Below are positions 1 to 7,200 of a DNA stretch of 28,041 nt, piece by piece. How positions within the stretch are numbered: position 1 is the stretch's first letter; each line of letters begins with the position of its first letter. Below the pieces are notes generated by a model. It worked only from the letters and a program-made list of their open reading frames with translations, was not told where the DNA came from and did no database searches. The position numbers and the translations under genes are program-made. The stretch is from an uncultured Lachnospiraceae bacterium (GTDB taxonomy: Bacteria; Bacillota; Clostridia; Lachnospirales; Lachnospiraceae). The stretch lies in the NCBI GenBank assembly GCA_910583605.1, contig CAJTXN010000023.1, positions 1 to 28,041 on the forward strand, in the 5' to 3' direction.

Positions 1-3
1 GAT

Positions 4-264
4 ATGGTAAGGAAAATTGACAACGGACCTGCCCTGATAGAAAAATGGTTACGCAATAAGAACACAATAGAATTTCTTGGCATATGGGAAGAAATGTATA
101 ATGCAGACTTCAATACTGCCGCTTATGAAGAAATCATGTTGGAGGCAGGATTAAACCGCTTTATTATGTCGGTTAAGCAATGGGTATCCCGTACAAATTC
201 AAGAGGGATTGTAGCAAAAGCGGGACGATTAGAAATGCAAATCGGAAATTTATGGCTGCTATGA
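4..264 (+). pseudogene. KilA-N domain protein, truncated fragment
   Basis: The 86-residue frame resembles the KilA-N DNA-binding domain of phage and mobile-element proteins. It has the run LIEKWLRNKNTIEFLGIWE (about residues 11-29), then GLNRF, KQWV and a GIVAKAGR stretch near the C-terminus. In intact members the GR is followed by a conserved stretch continuing the domain; here the frame instead runs into unrelated residues and stops, so the domain is cut short. In another frame just after GR the codons read RNANRKF before stopping, which would fit a frameshift or deletion join. The start at 4 lies at the window edge, so the gene may begin upstream. It sits beside other accessory genes and a recombinase remnant, which suggests a decayed mobile island. 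The family call is from memory of the consensus and is fairly good; the truncation is an inference. Confidence 0.6.
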
Positions 265-290
265 AACATTGATTAAAAAGGATACAAGGT

Positions 291-755
291 ATGAATAGAA
301 TTGAAAAGGTTAGAGAAGTGGTCGATAGTGTATTATTGAGTATGACAGATAACGATGAAAGAAGGTGTGCTTATATACATTTATATGGTGTTGCCCAAGC
401 TGCTGCTCTTATTGCCAAAAAGCGTAAAGAAAACATAGAACTTTCTATTATTGCAGCAATGCTACATGACATATATTCTTACAAAAATATGAACTCAACA
501 GATCATGCGCATAAAGGAGCAATAATGGCAAAAGAGATTTTGAATGAATTAAAAATATTCTCTTGTGAAGAAATTGACTTGATTTATTCAGCTATTTACC
601 ACCATAGTGACAAGAAGATTATAAATAAGTCGTTTGACGAAATATTAAAGGATGCAGATGTGATGCAACATATTTTCTATAATCCATTATTTGAAATTAA
701 GGCTCATGAACTGGAAAGATTTAATAATCTAAAAAATGAATTTGGGATGATTTGA
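291..755 (+). CDS. HD-domain phosphohydrolase-like protein
   Basis: This is a 154-residue protein with an HD-superfamily metal-binding pattern: H30 (YIHLYG), H59-D60 (MLHDIYS), H104-H105 (IYHHSDK) and D121 (LKDADVMQ). These are the histidines and aspartates that bind divalent metal in HD phosphohydrolases. It is the size of small HD proteins such as YedJ-like or nucleotidase-like stand-alone domains. Its substrate cannot be told from sequence, and it could act on nucleotides or on other phosphoesters. A ribosome binding site (AAAAAGGA, 273-280) precedes the ATG. It follows a KilA-N fragment and precedes a TIGR04076-like gene, with a weak hairpin after its stop. Its low GC suggests it belongs to the accessory block at the left edge. 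Confidence 0.75.
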   Translation: MNRIEKVREVVDSVLLSMTDNDERRCAYIHLYGVAQAAALIAKKRKENIELSIIAAMLHDIYSYKNMNSTDHAHKGAIMAKEILNELKIFSCEEIDLIYSAIYHHSDKKIINKSFDEILKDADVMQHIFYNPLFEIKAHELERFNNLKNEFGMI

Positions 756-757
756 TA

Positions 758-780
758 GCAGACAGTTTGTCTGCCTTTCC
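758..780 (+). terminator. weak hairpin after HD gene
   Basis: A 7-bp perfect stem (GCAGACA at 758-764, TGTCTGC at 768-774) with a 3-nt loop is followed only by CTTTCCC. The short pyrimidine run makes this at best a weak Rho-independent terminator. It falls between the HD gene and the next reading frame. Confidence 0.4.
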
Positions 781-805
781 CAATTAAAATTTGCGGAGGT
801 ATCAA

Positions 806-1120
806 ATGAAGAAAGTAAAAATTTCTGTTTTGAAAACAGCGTGTTATACGGATTTAATCGAAAAATATGAAAATCCGATACCGTCACATTGTGATATGAA
901 AGTGGGACAGGAATTTGTTGCAAATGGTTGGCAGAAACCAGAAGGATTTTGTGACAGTGCATGGGATAGTATATCCGCATTTGTGATGACACTTGCTCAT
1001 GGCGGCGAAAATTTTTATGGTGGTTGGATGAAAAATAAAAAGTCTGCTATGATTTCTTGCAATGATGGATTCCGTCCTGTTAGCTTTTTGATTGAAACAT
1101 TAGATATTGACGTGGAATGA
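806..1120 (+). CDS. TIGR04076-like family protein
   Basis: This is a 104-residue protein starting at the ATG at 806, which has a good ribosome binding site (GCGGAGG, 793-799). An upstream in-frame TTG at 791 is less likely because it overlaps that site. The sequence matches what I recall of the small TIGR04076 family. It opens with MKKVKISVLKT and has a central VGQEF, then PEGFCDSAWDSI, and ends with a CNDGFRPVSF block. Conserved cysteines in FCDSAW and SCNDG are present. The function of the family is unknown, though such genes are common as single small ORFs in Clostridia. It is intact by length. Downstream lies recombinase debris rather than an operon partner. Confidence 0.7.
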   Translation: MKKVKISVLKTACYTDLIEKYENPIPSHCDMKVGQEFVANGWQKPEGFCDSAWDSISAFVMTLAHGGENFYGGWMKNKKSAMISCNDGFRPVSFLIETLDIDVE

Positions 1121-1180
1121 TAACTTGCCGTTTGTTTAACCAGCCATTATCACAATCACAATAGAATAGTCACACAACGT

Positions 1181-1208
1181 TAGAGCGTATAGAATTCTAT
1201 ACGCTCTA
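1181..1208 (+). terminator. perfect 28-bp palindrome, possible terminator
   Basis: The 28 bp from 1181 to 1208 read the same on both strands (core AGAGCGTATAGAATTC, then its complement). It is followed by ACTTTTATG, a short T-rich stretch. It could be a bidirectional terminator after the TIGR04076-like gene or a protein-binding dyad belonging to the adjacent recombinase remnant. The zero-spacer centre (GAATTC) means an RNA hairpin would use the middle bases as its loop. Confidence 0.5.
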
Positions 1209-1218
1209 CTTTTATGTA

Positions 1219-1698
1219 AAGGAGCAGGTTTATGAGCAAAGACAGCAAAACAGGGCAGAGAATCCACAAACAGCAGACAATCCACTCGCAGAAAGTTACG
1301 AGAAGTCGCAGGGTGTTCGTGACTTCCTCTCTCTCATACGCAACTATCAAGGCATTACGGAACTGGACGCAACAATCGTAAACGGACTCATAGACAAGAT
1401 AGTTGTTTCGGAGCGTGAGAAACTTGCGGACGGAACGGTACAGCAGGAAATCAAGATTTTTAATAAATTCATTGGCTTTGTCGGTGAATTACATATCACA
1501 CCCACAAAGCGGTGGACAGCGTTAAAGCCTAAGAATTGTACAGTGTGCGGTGTTGAATACGTCCCCCGCTCCGCAATATCGAAGTATTGTCCAGAGTGCA
1601 GGGAAAAGATAAGAAAGGCTCAAGGGACAGAAACGAAACGCAGGAGCAGAGAACGAAGCAGGCAGGTATGTATTGAACTGTCCGCAAAAAATGACTGA
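1219..1698 (+). pseudogene. C-terminal remnant of a large serine recombinase (DUF4368 region)
   Basis: Reading the frame that ends with the TGA at 1696-1698 gives a coherent protein segment without a usable start. It begins around KEQVYEQRQQN, continues through GVRDFLSLIRNYQGITELDATIVNGLIDKIVV, and reaches a four-cysteine zinc-ribbon-like end (CTVCGVEY then KYCPECREK). The central block is the DUF4368-type C-terminal region of large serine recombinases found in clostridial conjugative and mobilizable elements. The catalytic resolvase domain is missing: the frame is closed by a stop at 1162-1164 and the 28-bp palindrome occupies the position where upstream coding should be. I infer a decayed integrase from an element that once occupied this site. 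The frame is too short in start codons to be predicted as a gene. Confidence 0.7.
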
Positions 1699-1735
1699 CT
1701 GATGTCTGACTGTATGGACATTTTTAAATTATGCC

Positions 1736-1764
1736 TTGACTTCCCTTATAACTTATGATATCTT
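1736..1764 (+). promoter_or_regulatory. promoter of the metal-resistance operon
   Basis: The -35 is TTGACT (1736-1741), the spacer is 17 nt, and the -10 is TATCTT (1759-1764). It sits about 75 nt before the repressor start and its -10 touches the operator dyad that follows. Confidence 0.6.
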
Positions 1765-1794
1765 ATACATATGAATAAATGCTCATATGTATAA
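1763..1794 (+). promoter_or_regulatory. ArsR/SmtB-type operator dyad
   Basis: A perfect 12-bp inverted repeat (TTATACATATGA at 1763-1774, TCATATGTATAA at 1783-1794) is separated by 8 nt. Its core has the TGAA-N6-YTCA arrangement typical of SmtB/CzrA-type operators. It overlaps the -10 and transcription start, and the gene that follows encodes an SmtB-like repressor, so autorepression relieved by metal is the simple reading. Confidence 0.7.
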
Positions 1795-1841
1795 AAGATA
1801 GATATGGCAGATATCCAGGAAGGATGAAAGGAGGTTAAAAC

Positions 1842-2201
1842 ATGGCAGAGAATGAAGTAGAAAAATGTGAATATATCCATATCCATGAGGACATAGTGAA
1901 TAAGGTAAAAGTTACTTTGCCGGAAGAAGAGATATTATATGATCTGGCAGATTTTTATAAGGTTTTTGCGGATTCTACCAGAATAAAAATATTATATGCA
2001 TTGTTACAGTCAGAGATGTGCGTATGCGATCTGGCACAGATTTTAAATGCCAGTCAGTCGGCAATCTCCCATCAGCTTCGGATGTTAAAGCAGATGAAAC
2101 TGGTGAAATTCAGGAGAGAAGGAAAGGCAATATTTTATTCTTTATCCGATGACCATATTGAAACCATATTGAATCAGGGCTTTGAACATATTTCCGAATA
2201 A
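1842..2201 (+). CDS. ArsR/SmtB-family metal-sensing repressor (CadC-like)
   Basis: This is a 119-residue winged-helix repressor of the ArsR/SmtB family. It has an ADSTRIKILYALL helix (44-55), the metal-box motif EMCVCDLA (58-65, Cys60 and Cys62), and a recognition helix SQSAISHQLRMLK (71-83). Two potential metal sites are visible. The alpha3N site would use Cys9 plus His13/His15 with Cys60/Cys62, as in CadC for Cd/Pb/Zn. The alpha5 site has the exact D-x-H-x10-H-x2-E pattern (Asp103, His105, His116, Glu119) that binds Zn in SmtB/CzrA. It is the first gene of a repressor-HMA-ATPase operon behind a dyad operator, with a strong ribosome binding site (AAAGGAGG). It should repress the operon and release DNA on metal binding. 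Which metal is the natural inducer cannot be read from sequence; Cd, Zn or Pb are likely. Confidence 0.9.
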   Translation: MAENEVEKCEYIHIHEDIVNKVKVTLPEEEILYDLADFYKVFADSTRIKILYALLQSEMCVCDLAQILNASQSAISHQLRMLKQMKLVKFRREGKAIFYSLSDDHIETILNQGFEHISE

Positions 2202-2243
2202 GCCGGAGATTGAAACAAATATAAGAAAGGACAGGTGTTGTTT

Positions 2244-2462
2244 ATGAAAAAAGTATTTAAATTAGAGGAATTAGATTGTGCAAACTGTGCAGCAAAGATG
2301 GAGCGGGCAGCGGCTAAAGTCAGCGGAGTGAATGAAGTTCAGATTAATTTTATGTCTCAGAAACTGACACTGGATGCCGATGATGAATCCTTTGAGTCTG
2401 TATTGGACGAAGTTGAGAAAGTGATGAAAAAAGTTGAAAAAGATGTATTAATTATAAGATAA
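2244..2462 (+). CDS. free-standing HMA heavy-metal-binding protein
   Basis: This is a 72-residue heavy-metal-associated (HMA) domain with the metal-binding motif LDCANCAAKME near the N-terminus, the GVNEVQINFMSQKL beta strands, and an acidic stretch (DADDESFE). The ATG at 2244 is preferred to the in-frame GTG (2235) and TTG (2238) because the AAAGGACAGG ribosome binding site (2225-2234) is then properly spaced. The sequence is very like the N-terminal metal-binding domain of CadA/ZntA ATPases, and the ATPase gene that follows lacks such a domain. I infer that the domain has been split off and acts as a small soluble chaperone or regulator for the pump. It is transcribed with the neighbours, 42 nt after the repressor and 38 nt before the pump. 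Confidence 0.85.
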   Translation: MKKVFKLEELDCANCAAKMERAAAKVSGVNEVQINFMSQKLTLDADDESFESVLDEVEKVMKKVEKDVLIIR

Positions 2463-2500
2463 CGGGTGTTGCGTTCTGTATGCCCGGAAAGGAGGAGAAT

Positions 2501-4414
2501 ATGAAAAAACTCCGTAAACGTTTATATAAAATTATATTGGCATTTCTTATTCTTCTAATCGCAGTTTTCCTGCCGTTGGAAGATATGGCAGACCTGGGAA
2601 GTGATACCATTGACACCATAAGGCTTTGCATTTTTCTGATATCATATCTGATAGCCGGAGGAGACGTTGTAAAAGAAGCTGCGGAGAATATTCTGCATGG
2701 TCAGATATTTGATGAGAATTTTCTCATGACAGTAGCAACGGTGGGAGCATTTTTAGTATCCGACTATCCGGAGGCTGTGGCAGTAATGCTGTTTTATCAG
2801 GTAGGAGAGATGTTCCAAAGTTATGCGGTTAATAAATCCCGGAAATCCATTGCCGAATTAATGGATATCCGGCCGGATTATGCAAATATCAAGAATTCGG
2901 ACGGCAGCCTTACAAAGGTATCACCGGAGGAAATCTCTGTGGGTCAGATTATAGTTGTTAAGCCGGGAGAGAAAATTGCACTGGACGGTGTGGTAACAAG
3001 CGGAAGCAGCAGTCTGGATGTTTCGGCGCTGACCGGAGAAAGCCTGCTGCGGGATATTACGGTGGATGATACGGTTATCAGCGGTTCCGTTAACCGGGAC
3101 GGTGTCATTGAAGTAAAGGTTAATAAGGAATTTGGAGAATCCACGGTATCGAAAATTCTGGATCTGGTTGAAAATGCCACCGACAAAAAAGCGGAGACGG
3201 AAAATTTTGTAACCAGATTTGCAAAGTATTATACGCCGATTGTCTGTCTGCTGGCGCTGCTGGTAGCAGTTTTTCCGCCGCTGATACTGGGAGGAGGAGG
3301 CGGTGTCTGGTCAAAGTGGGTTTATCGGGCATTATCTTTTCTGGTAATATCCTGTCCGTGTGCATTGGTAATATCTGTTCCGTTAAGCTTTTTCGGCGGT
3401 CTCGGCGGCGCTTCTGCCCATGGCGTGCTGATAAAAGGCAGCAATTATCTTGAGGCACTGGGACAATGTGATACGATTGTGTTTGATAAGACCGGAACAC
3501 TGACAAAAGGTGTATTTAACGTACAGGAAATCATAACCGTAAACGGCTCCGAAGAAGATTTGATAAAATATGCCGCCATCGGGGAGGGCTATTCCAATCA
3601 TCCGATTGCCCGCTCCGTAAAAGAATATTATTTTCAGCGGTTTCATACGGATTTCCGGCAGCTACAGTCGGAAACGGCCGAAGACGAAATAACGGAAACC
3701 GCCGGTTTTGGTACCATTGTAAACCACAGAGGCAGAAGGATTGTTGTGGGAAATGCAAGACTGATGGAGCAGGAGGGAATTTCCTGTCCTGCGGTGAGTA
3801 AAAACGGTACGCTTGTATATGTTGCAGTAGATAATTGTTTTGCAGGCTATATTATAATCGCGGATGAATTAAAACACGATACCGGAGCGGCCGTTGCCGA
3901 GATGAAACAGCTGGGAATCCGAAAGACGATCATGCTTACCGGAGACAGAGTGGATATTGCGGCCGAAATCGGAAAGGCAGCGGGAATTGATGAAATCCAC
4001 GCAGAGCTTTTACCGGAAGATAAGGTAAATGAACTGGAAAAGATATTAAAAGAACAAAGTTCCGGAACCCGGACGGCCTATGTTGGAGACGGAATTAATG
4101 ATGCACCGGTTCTTGCCAGAGCGGATATCGGAATTGCCATGGGCGGCCTGGGCTCCGATGCTGCCATTGAAGCCGCTGATATCGTACTGATGGACGATAA
4201 TCCGATGGGAATCGGAAAGGCAATCAGAATTGCCAGAAAGACCATAAAAATTGTGAAACAGAATATTATTTTTGCCATTGGTGTAAAGATTCTGGTACTG
4301 TTTCTGGCAGTATTTGGAATTGCAAATATGTGGGCGGCTGTTTTTGCCGATGTGGGTGTTGCAGTGATAGCAATTCTAAATGCGCTGAGAGCGCTGCGGA
4401 TCAGTGAATCCTGA
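2501..4414 (+). CDS. cadA: heavy-metal P1B-type ATPase (CadA/ZntA-like)
   Basis: This is a 637-residue membrane pump that exports heavy-metal ions using ATP. The landmarks are present in order: TGES actuator loop (178-181), the CPC metal-binding motif in the membrane (Cys285-Pro286-Cys287 within SCPCALV), the phosphorylated aspartate in DKTGTL (Asp329), the P1B HP motif (His367 in SNHPIA), and GDGINDAP (529-536). A C-terminal helix with FADVGVAVIAILNALRAL matches the Asp-bearing last helix of Zn/Cd/Pb pumps. The start at 2501 is chosen because a strong site (AAAGGAGGAG) lies just before it; the in-frame ATG at 2480 would place that site inside the gene. The protein starts almost directly at a membrane segment and so lacks the usual cytosolic HMA domain, which is encoded separately just upstream. 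A terminator follows. The symbol reflects family likeness; Zn rather than Cd could be the main substrate. Confidence 0.9.
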   Translation: MKKLRKRLYKIILAFLILLIAVFLPLEDMADLGSDTIDTIRLCIFLISYLIAGGDVVKEAAENILHGQIFDENFLMTVATVGAFLVSDYPEAVAVMLFYQVGEMFQSYAVNKSRKSIAELMDIRPDYANIKNSDGSLTKVSPEEISVGQIIVVKPGEKIALDGVVTSGSSSLDVSALTGESLLRDITVDDTVISGSVNRDGVIEVKVNKEFGESTVSKILDLVENATDKKAETENFVTRFAKYYTPIVCLLALLVAVFPPLILGGGGGVWSKWVYRALSFLVISCPCALVISVPLSFFGGLGGASAHGVLIKGSNYLEALGQCDTIVFDKTGTLTKGVFNVQEIITVNGSEEDLIKYAAIGEGYSNHPIARSVKEYYFQRFHTDFRQLQSETAEDEITETAGFGTIVNHRGRRIVVGNARLMEQEGISCPAVSKNGTLVYVAVDNCFAGYIIIADELKHDTGAAVAEMKQLGIRKTIMLTGDRVDIAAEIGKAAGIDEIHAELLPEDKVNELEKILKEQSSGTRTAYVGDGINDAPVLARADIGIAMGGLGSDAAIEAADIVLMDDNPMGIGKAIRIARKTIKIVKQNIIFAIGVKILVLFLAVFGIANMWAAVFADVGVAVIAILNALRALRISES

Positions 4415-4417
4415 AAT

Positions 4418-4464
4418 AAAAAAGGATATAATCAGTTATAACAAATCTGATTATATCCTTTTTT
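4418..4464 (+). terminator. strong bidirectional terminator
   Basis: An 18-bp stem (A-rich left arm 4418-4435 and its complement 4447-4464, core GGATATAATCAG) closes an 11-nt loop and ends in a run of six T. The matching A run on the other side lets it also end transcription of the minus-strand gene beginning at 4669. Confidence 0.9.
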
Positions 4465-4483
4465 AATAAAATCCATGTAAGCC

Positions 4484-4669
4484 TTATACGAATTGATTGG
4501 TGTGTTCATCATAACAATAGTTGATGGTACGGAGACGGCCGGTAATATCATTAATGTCTATATTATTGGAAGCACAGAATTCCACCAGATCATCATAATT
4601 ATCTCTGAGTTGTGTGTTGACATAGCTTAGAAGCATTGCAGGATCTTTGGGTAAATTGTTTAACAGCAT
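4484..4669 (-). CDS. DUF4250 domain protein
   Basis: This is a 61-residue protein beginning MLLNNLPKDPAMLLSYVNTQLRD and ending in a conserved DEHTNQFV. This matches my memory of the DUF4250 family, small soluble proteins of unknown function common in Lachnospiraceae and other Clostridia. The length is usual for the family. A clear ribosome binding site (GGAAAGGAG on the minus strand) precedes the ATG, and a promoter lies upstream. It is a single-gene unit convergent with the metal operon and shares its terminator. Confidence 0.85.
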   Translation of the reverse strand: MLLNNLPKDPAMLLSYVNTQLRDNYDDLVEFCASNNIDINDITGRLRTINYCYDEHTNQFV

Positions 4670-4712
4670 TTAAAACTCCTTTCCTAATAGTTTGTTAGAA
4701 TATTATCTTTTT

Positions 4713-4742
4713 AGTATACTCTAATTGTTTGGTTTCAGTCAA
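4713..4742 (-). promoter_or_regulatory. promoter of the DUF4250 gene
   Basis: On the minus strand the -35 is TTGACT (4737-4742) and the -10 is TATACT (4713-4718), with an 18-nt spacer, about 45 nt before the start codon. Confidence 0.65.
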
Positions 4743-5049
4743 TATAAATTGAAATTTTTGGGGGATGTGGCCGGTAGAACGCGGGTGCGGAAGGCTTCGG
4801 GTTGTTTTCCAAAAATATTTGAATTTAGGGAAGTAGTTGGGTTTAATATGTTAGGAATATTTAAGGTTGCTATTTGTTTTTTTGCTGTTTCCAACGAACA
4901 GCAGATATTCCGGGTGAAGCCTGTGGGAATGCGACTATGGAGGAAAGGTTAGAACTTCTTCCTGTCCGGAGTGGAGTATTCCCACAGGCTTCACCCGGAA
5001 TATCTGCGTCCCTTTAGCCAATAAAAATGGAAATAGCCCAATTTCTCCA
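4743..5049. other. long intergenic region with no gene
   Basis: No credible protein is seen here; the short open frames have no ribosome binding site and no family-like composition. The left half is T- and G-rich and featureless. The right half holds a 107-nt inverted repeat (4901-5007), reported separately. A small hairpin (GCTGTT 4884-4889 with AACAGC 4897-4902) overlaps the start of the left arm and would compete with it if transcribed. Confidence 0.6.
4901..5007. repeat. 107-nt long inverted repeat
   Basis: Two perfectly complementary 30-nt arms (4901-4930 and 4978-5007) begin GCAGATATTCCGGGTGAAGC and end in its complement. The 47-nt centre is itself partly complementary (GGAGGAA near 4939-4945 against TTCC and TCC near 4959-4967), so the whole unit could fold as one long hairpin. 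There is no T run after it, so it does not look like a terminator. A non-autonomous mobile element (MITE-like), a structured RNA or an intergenic palindromic repeat are all possible. Confidence 0.85.
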
Positions 5050-5078
5050 TTGATTTGTTTTCCGCATTTCGGTATAAT
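5050..5078 (+). promoter_or_regulatory. promoter with an overlapping dyad
   Basis: The -35 is TTGATT (5050-5055), the spacer is 17 nt, and the -10 is TATAAT (5073-5078), 31 nt before the GTG start. An 8-bp inverted repeat (ATTTCGGT 5066-5073, ACCGAAAT 5082-5089) brackets the -10 and could be an operator. Confidence 0.75.
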
Positions 5079-5108
5079 AGAACCGAAATTGTTTTCTGGA
5101 GGTTGCAA

Positions 5109-5735
5109 GTGGATAAATTTGTGATAACGATTGCCAGAGGTTACGGAAGCGGAGGGAGAACCCTCGGAAAACATCTGGCGGAAAAATTAGGAATTAATTA
5201 CTATGACAGGGAGATTTTAAATCTGACCGCAGATGCTACAGGTATCAATAAGCAGTTATTTGAACACGTTGATGAGCAATTAAAGAGTAGTTCGCTCTAT
5301 AAAGTGGCATCCAATGTTTACAGAGGAGAAGTTATCAAGCCTGATTCTGAGGAAAGCATATCCAATGACAGTTTATTTGCCTATCAGGCAAAAGTGATCC
5401 GGGAACTGGCAAAGTATGAATCCTTTGTAGTGATTGGCAGATGTGCGGATTACATATTAAAGGATTATAAAAATATTTTGAAACTGTTTGTGCATGCACC
5501 GGTGGAAACCTGTGTAAACCGCATGGGGGATTTTTCAAGCCTCAGCAGAGAAGAGTTAAAACAGCTTATTTACCGGACGGATAAGCGCAGGTCGGATTAT
5601 TATTACTATCATACCGGGCGTATGTGGAATGATGCGAGAAACTATGACCTGTGTATTAACTCGGAAGAACTGAATCTGGAGAAATGTCTGAAACTGGTGG
5701 AATCTTATTTGGATATTAAATTTTCAAAAAAATAA
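5109..5735 (+). CDS. cytidylate kinase-like family protein
   Basis: This is a 208-residue P-loop protein of the cytidylate-kinase-like family (Cytidylate_kin2 type), common in Clostridia. It opens DKFVITIARGYGSGGRTLGKHLAEKLG, in which GYGSGGRT (11-18) is the nucleotide-binding loop. This is followed by NYYDREIL, typical of the family, and a central FVVIGRCADYIL segment. A basic stretch (RTDKRRSDYYYYHTG) may be the lid. The likely activity is phosphorylation of a nucleoside monophosphate or a related substrate, but these proteins are distinct from housekeeping Cmk and the true substrate is unknown. The GTG at 5109 is chosen because GGAGG (5098-5102) sits at the right distance. It has its own promoter and is transcribed alone or towards purA, which lies 190 nt downstream with its own promoter. 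Confidence 0.85.
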   Translation: MDKFVITIARGYGSGGRTLGKHLAEKLGINYYDREILNLTADATGINKQLFEHVDEQLKSSSLYKVASNVYRGEVIKPDSEESISNDSLFAYQAKVIRELAKYESFVVIGRCADYILKDYKNILKLFVHAPVETCVNRMGDFSSLSREELKQLIYRTDKRRSDYYYYHTGRMWNDARNYDLCINSEELNLEKCLKLVESYLDIKFSKK

Positions 5736-5738
5736 TAG

Positions 5739-5766
5739 TTGATAATTATTGAATATATACTATAAT
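5739..5766 (+). promoter_or_regulatory. likely purA promoter
   Basis: TTGATA (5739-5744), a 16-nt spacer and TATAAT (5761-5766) form a near-consensus promoter just after the kinase-like gene. It would give a leader of about 150 nt before purA. The leader is very AT-rich; I see no riboswitch fold and no terminator in it. A second, weaker candidate (TTGAAT 5836-5841 with TATGTT 5859-5864) lies nearer the gene. Confidence 0.55.
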
Positions 5767-5925
5767 AGAAAATGATTCTGAATAAATTATACACCATAGG
5801 GATACCTGCATAAAAATAACAAAATATATATAATATTGAATTTACTTATTATTATAGATATGTTACTATATATGTCGGCATTGTTTTTGTCGATATAGTC
5901 ATGATGACGAAGGAGGATTAACACT

Positions 5926-7200
5926 ATGGTTAAAGCAATTGTTGGCGCATGCTGGGGCGATGAAGGCAAGGGGAAAGTTACTGATATGTTAGCTGAGAAG
6001 TCCGACATTATTATCCGGTTTCAGGGAGGAAGTAATGCCGGTCATACAATCATAAATGATTACGGTAAGTTTGCTCTGCATTTACTGCCTTCCGGGGTAT
6101 TCTATAATCATACGACATCTGTGATCGGAAATGGTGTGGCATTGAATATACCATATCTTGTAAAGGAAATTGAAGAATTGGTAAGCAAGGGTGTTCCAAA
6201 GCCGAAGATTCTTGTATCCAACCGGGCGCAGATTCTTATGCCGTATCATATTCTTTTTGACCAGTATGAGGAAGAACGGCTGGGTAAGAAATCATTTGGC
6301 TCCACAAAGTCAGGAATTGCACCGTTTTATTCAGATAAATATGCAAAAATAGGCTTTCAGGTATCGGAATTATTTGATGATGTCCTGTTGGAAGAAAAAG
6401 TTCAGCGGATTTGTGAGCAGAAAAATGTGTTATTGGAACATATGTATCATAAACCGTTGATCAATCCGGATGAACTACTGGCTACTTTAAAAGAATACAG
6501 AGATATGGTAGAGCCGTATGTATGTGATACCGTATCATTCCTGCATCAGGCGATTAAAGAAGGAAAGAATATTTTATTAGAGGGACAGTTAGGTTCACTG
6601 AAGGATCCGGATTTTGGAATTTATCCTATGGTTACTTCATCTTCGACTCTGGCGGCCTATGGAGCCATTGGTGCGGGAATTCCGCCGTATGAGATTAAAG
6701 ATATCATCACTGTAGTAAAAGCTTATTCCAGTGCGGTAGGTGCAGGGGAATTTGTAAGTGAGATATTTGGAGAAGAAGCGGATGAATTAAGAAAACGTGG
6801 TGGCGACGGTGGTGAGTTTGGTGCCACAACGGGAAGACCGAGACGTATGGGCTGGTTTGACTGTGTTGCCTCCAGATTCGGCTGTAAAATTCAGGGTGCA
6901 ACACAGGTGGCACTGACTGTTGTCGATGTTCTAGGATATTTGGATGAGATCAAGGTATGTGTGGGATATGAGATTGACGGTAAAGTGACGAAAGAATTCC
7001 CGACAACCGCAGAACTGGCAAAAGCAAAACCGGTATATGAAACACTTCCGGGTTGGAACTGCGAGATCAGGGGAATACAGAAATACGAAGATTTACCGGA
7101 AAACTGCAGAAAGTATGTGGAATTTATTGAAAAAGAGATTGAAACACCGATTACCATGGTATCCAATGGTCCTGCAAGACATGAGATTATTTACAGATAA
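5926..7200 (+). CDS. purA: adenylosuccinate synthetase
   Basis: This 424-residue enzyme joins IMP and aspartate with GTP to give adenylosuccinate, the first committed step from IMP to AMP, in the cytosol. The P-loop-like GDEGKGK (11-17) with catalytic Asp12, the GSNAGHTI block with His40, and a late GATTGRPRRMGWFD stretch all identify PurA. The length is normal for the family. A strong ribosome binding site (AAGGAGG, about 5911-5917) precedes the ATG. No purB or other purine gene is adjacent, so it appears as a single gene, with deoC following 76 nt later and perhaps read through. No defect is seen in the motifs. Confidence 0.97.
   Translation: MVKAIVGACWGDEGKGKVTDMLAEKSDIIIRFQGGSNAGHTIINDYGKFALHLLPSGVFYNHTTSVIGNGVALNIPYLVKEIEELVSKGVPKPKILVSNRAQILMPYHILFDQYEEERLGKKSFGSTKSGIAPFYSDKYAKIGFQVSELFDDVLLEEKVQRICEQKNVLLEHMYHKPLINPDELLATLKEYRDMVEPYVCDTVSFLHQAIKEGKNILLEGQLGSLKDPDFGIYPMVTSSSTLAAYGAIGAGIPPYEIKDIITVVKAYSSAVGAGEFVSEIFGEEADELRKRGGDGGEFGATTGRPRRMGWFDCVASRFGCKIQGATQVALTVVDVLGYLDEIKVCVGYEIDGKVTKEFPTTAELAKAKPVYETLPGWNCEIRGIQKYEDLPENCRKYVEFIEKEIETPITMVSNGPARHEIIYR

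Noticed and set aside
1219..1698. Intact serine recombinase
   Set aside because: The frame has no start, no resolvase catalytic domain and a stop at 1162-1164, so only the C-terminal region remains.
3120..3758. Several minus-strand open frames inside the P-type ATPase
   Set aside because: They are shadows of the well-supported plus-strand gene and have neither ribosome binding sites nor recognisable domains.
4725..4952. A 75-codon open frame before the inverted repeat
   Set aside because: No ribosome binding site and no family-like composition, and its end lies inside the inverted repeat.
5836..5864. Second purA promoter (TTGAAT with TATGTT)
   Set aside because: The -10 is poor, and a stronger promoter lies upstream. 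It is mentioned only as an alternative.
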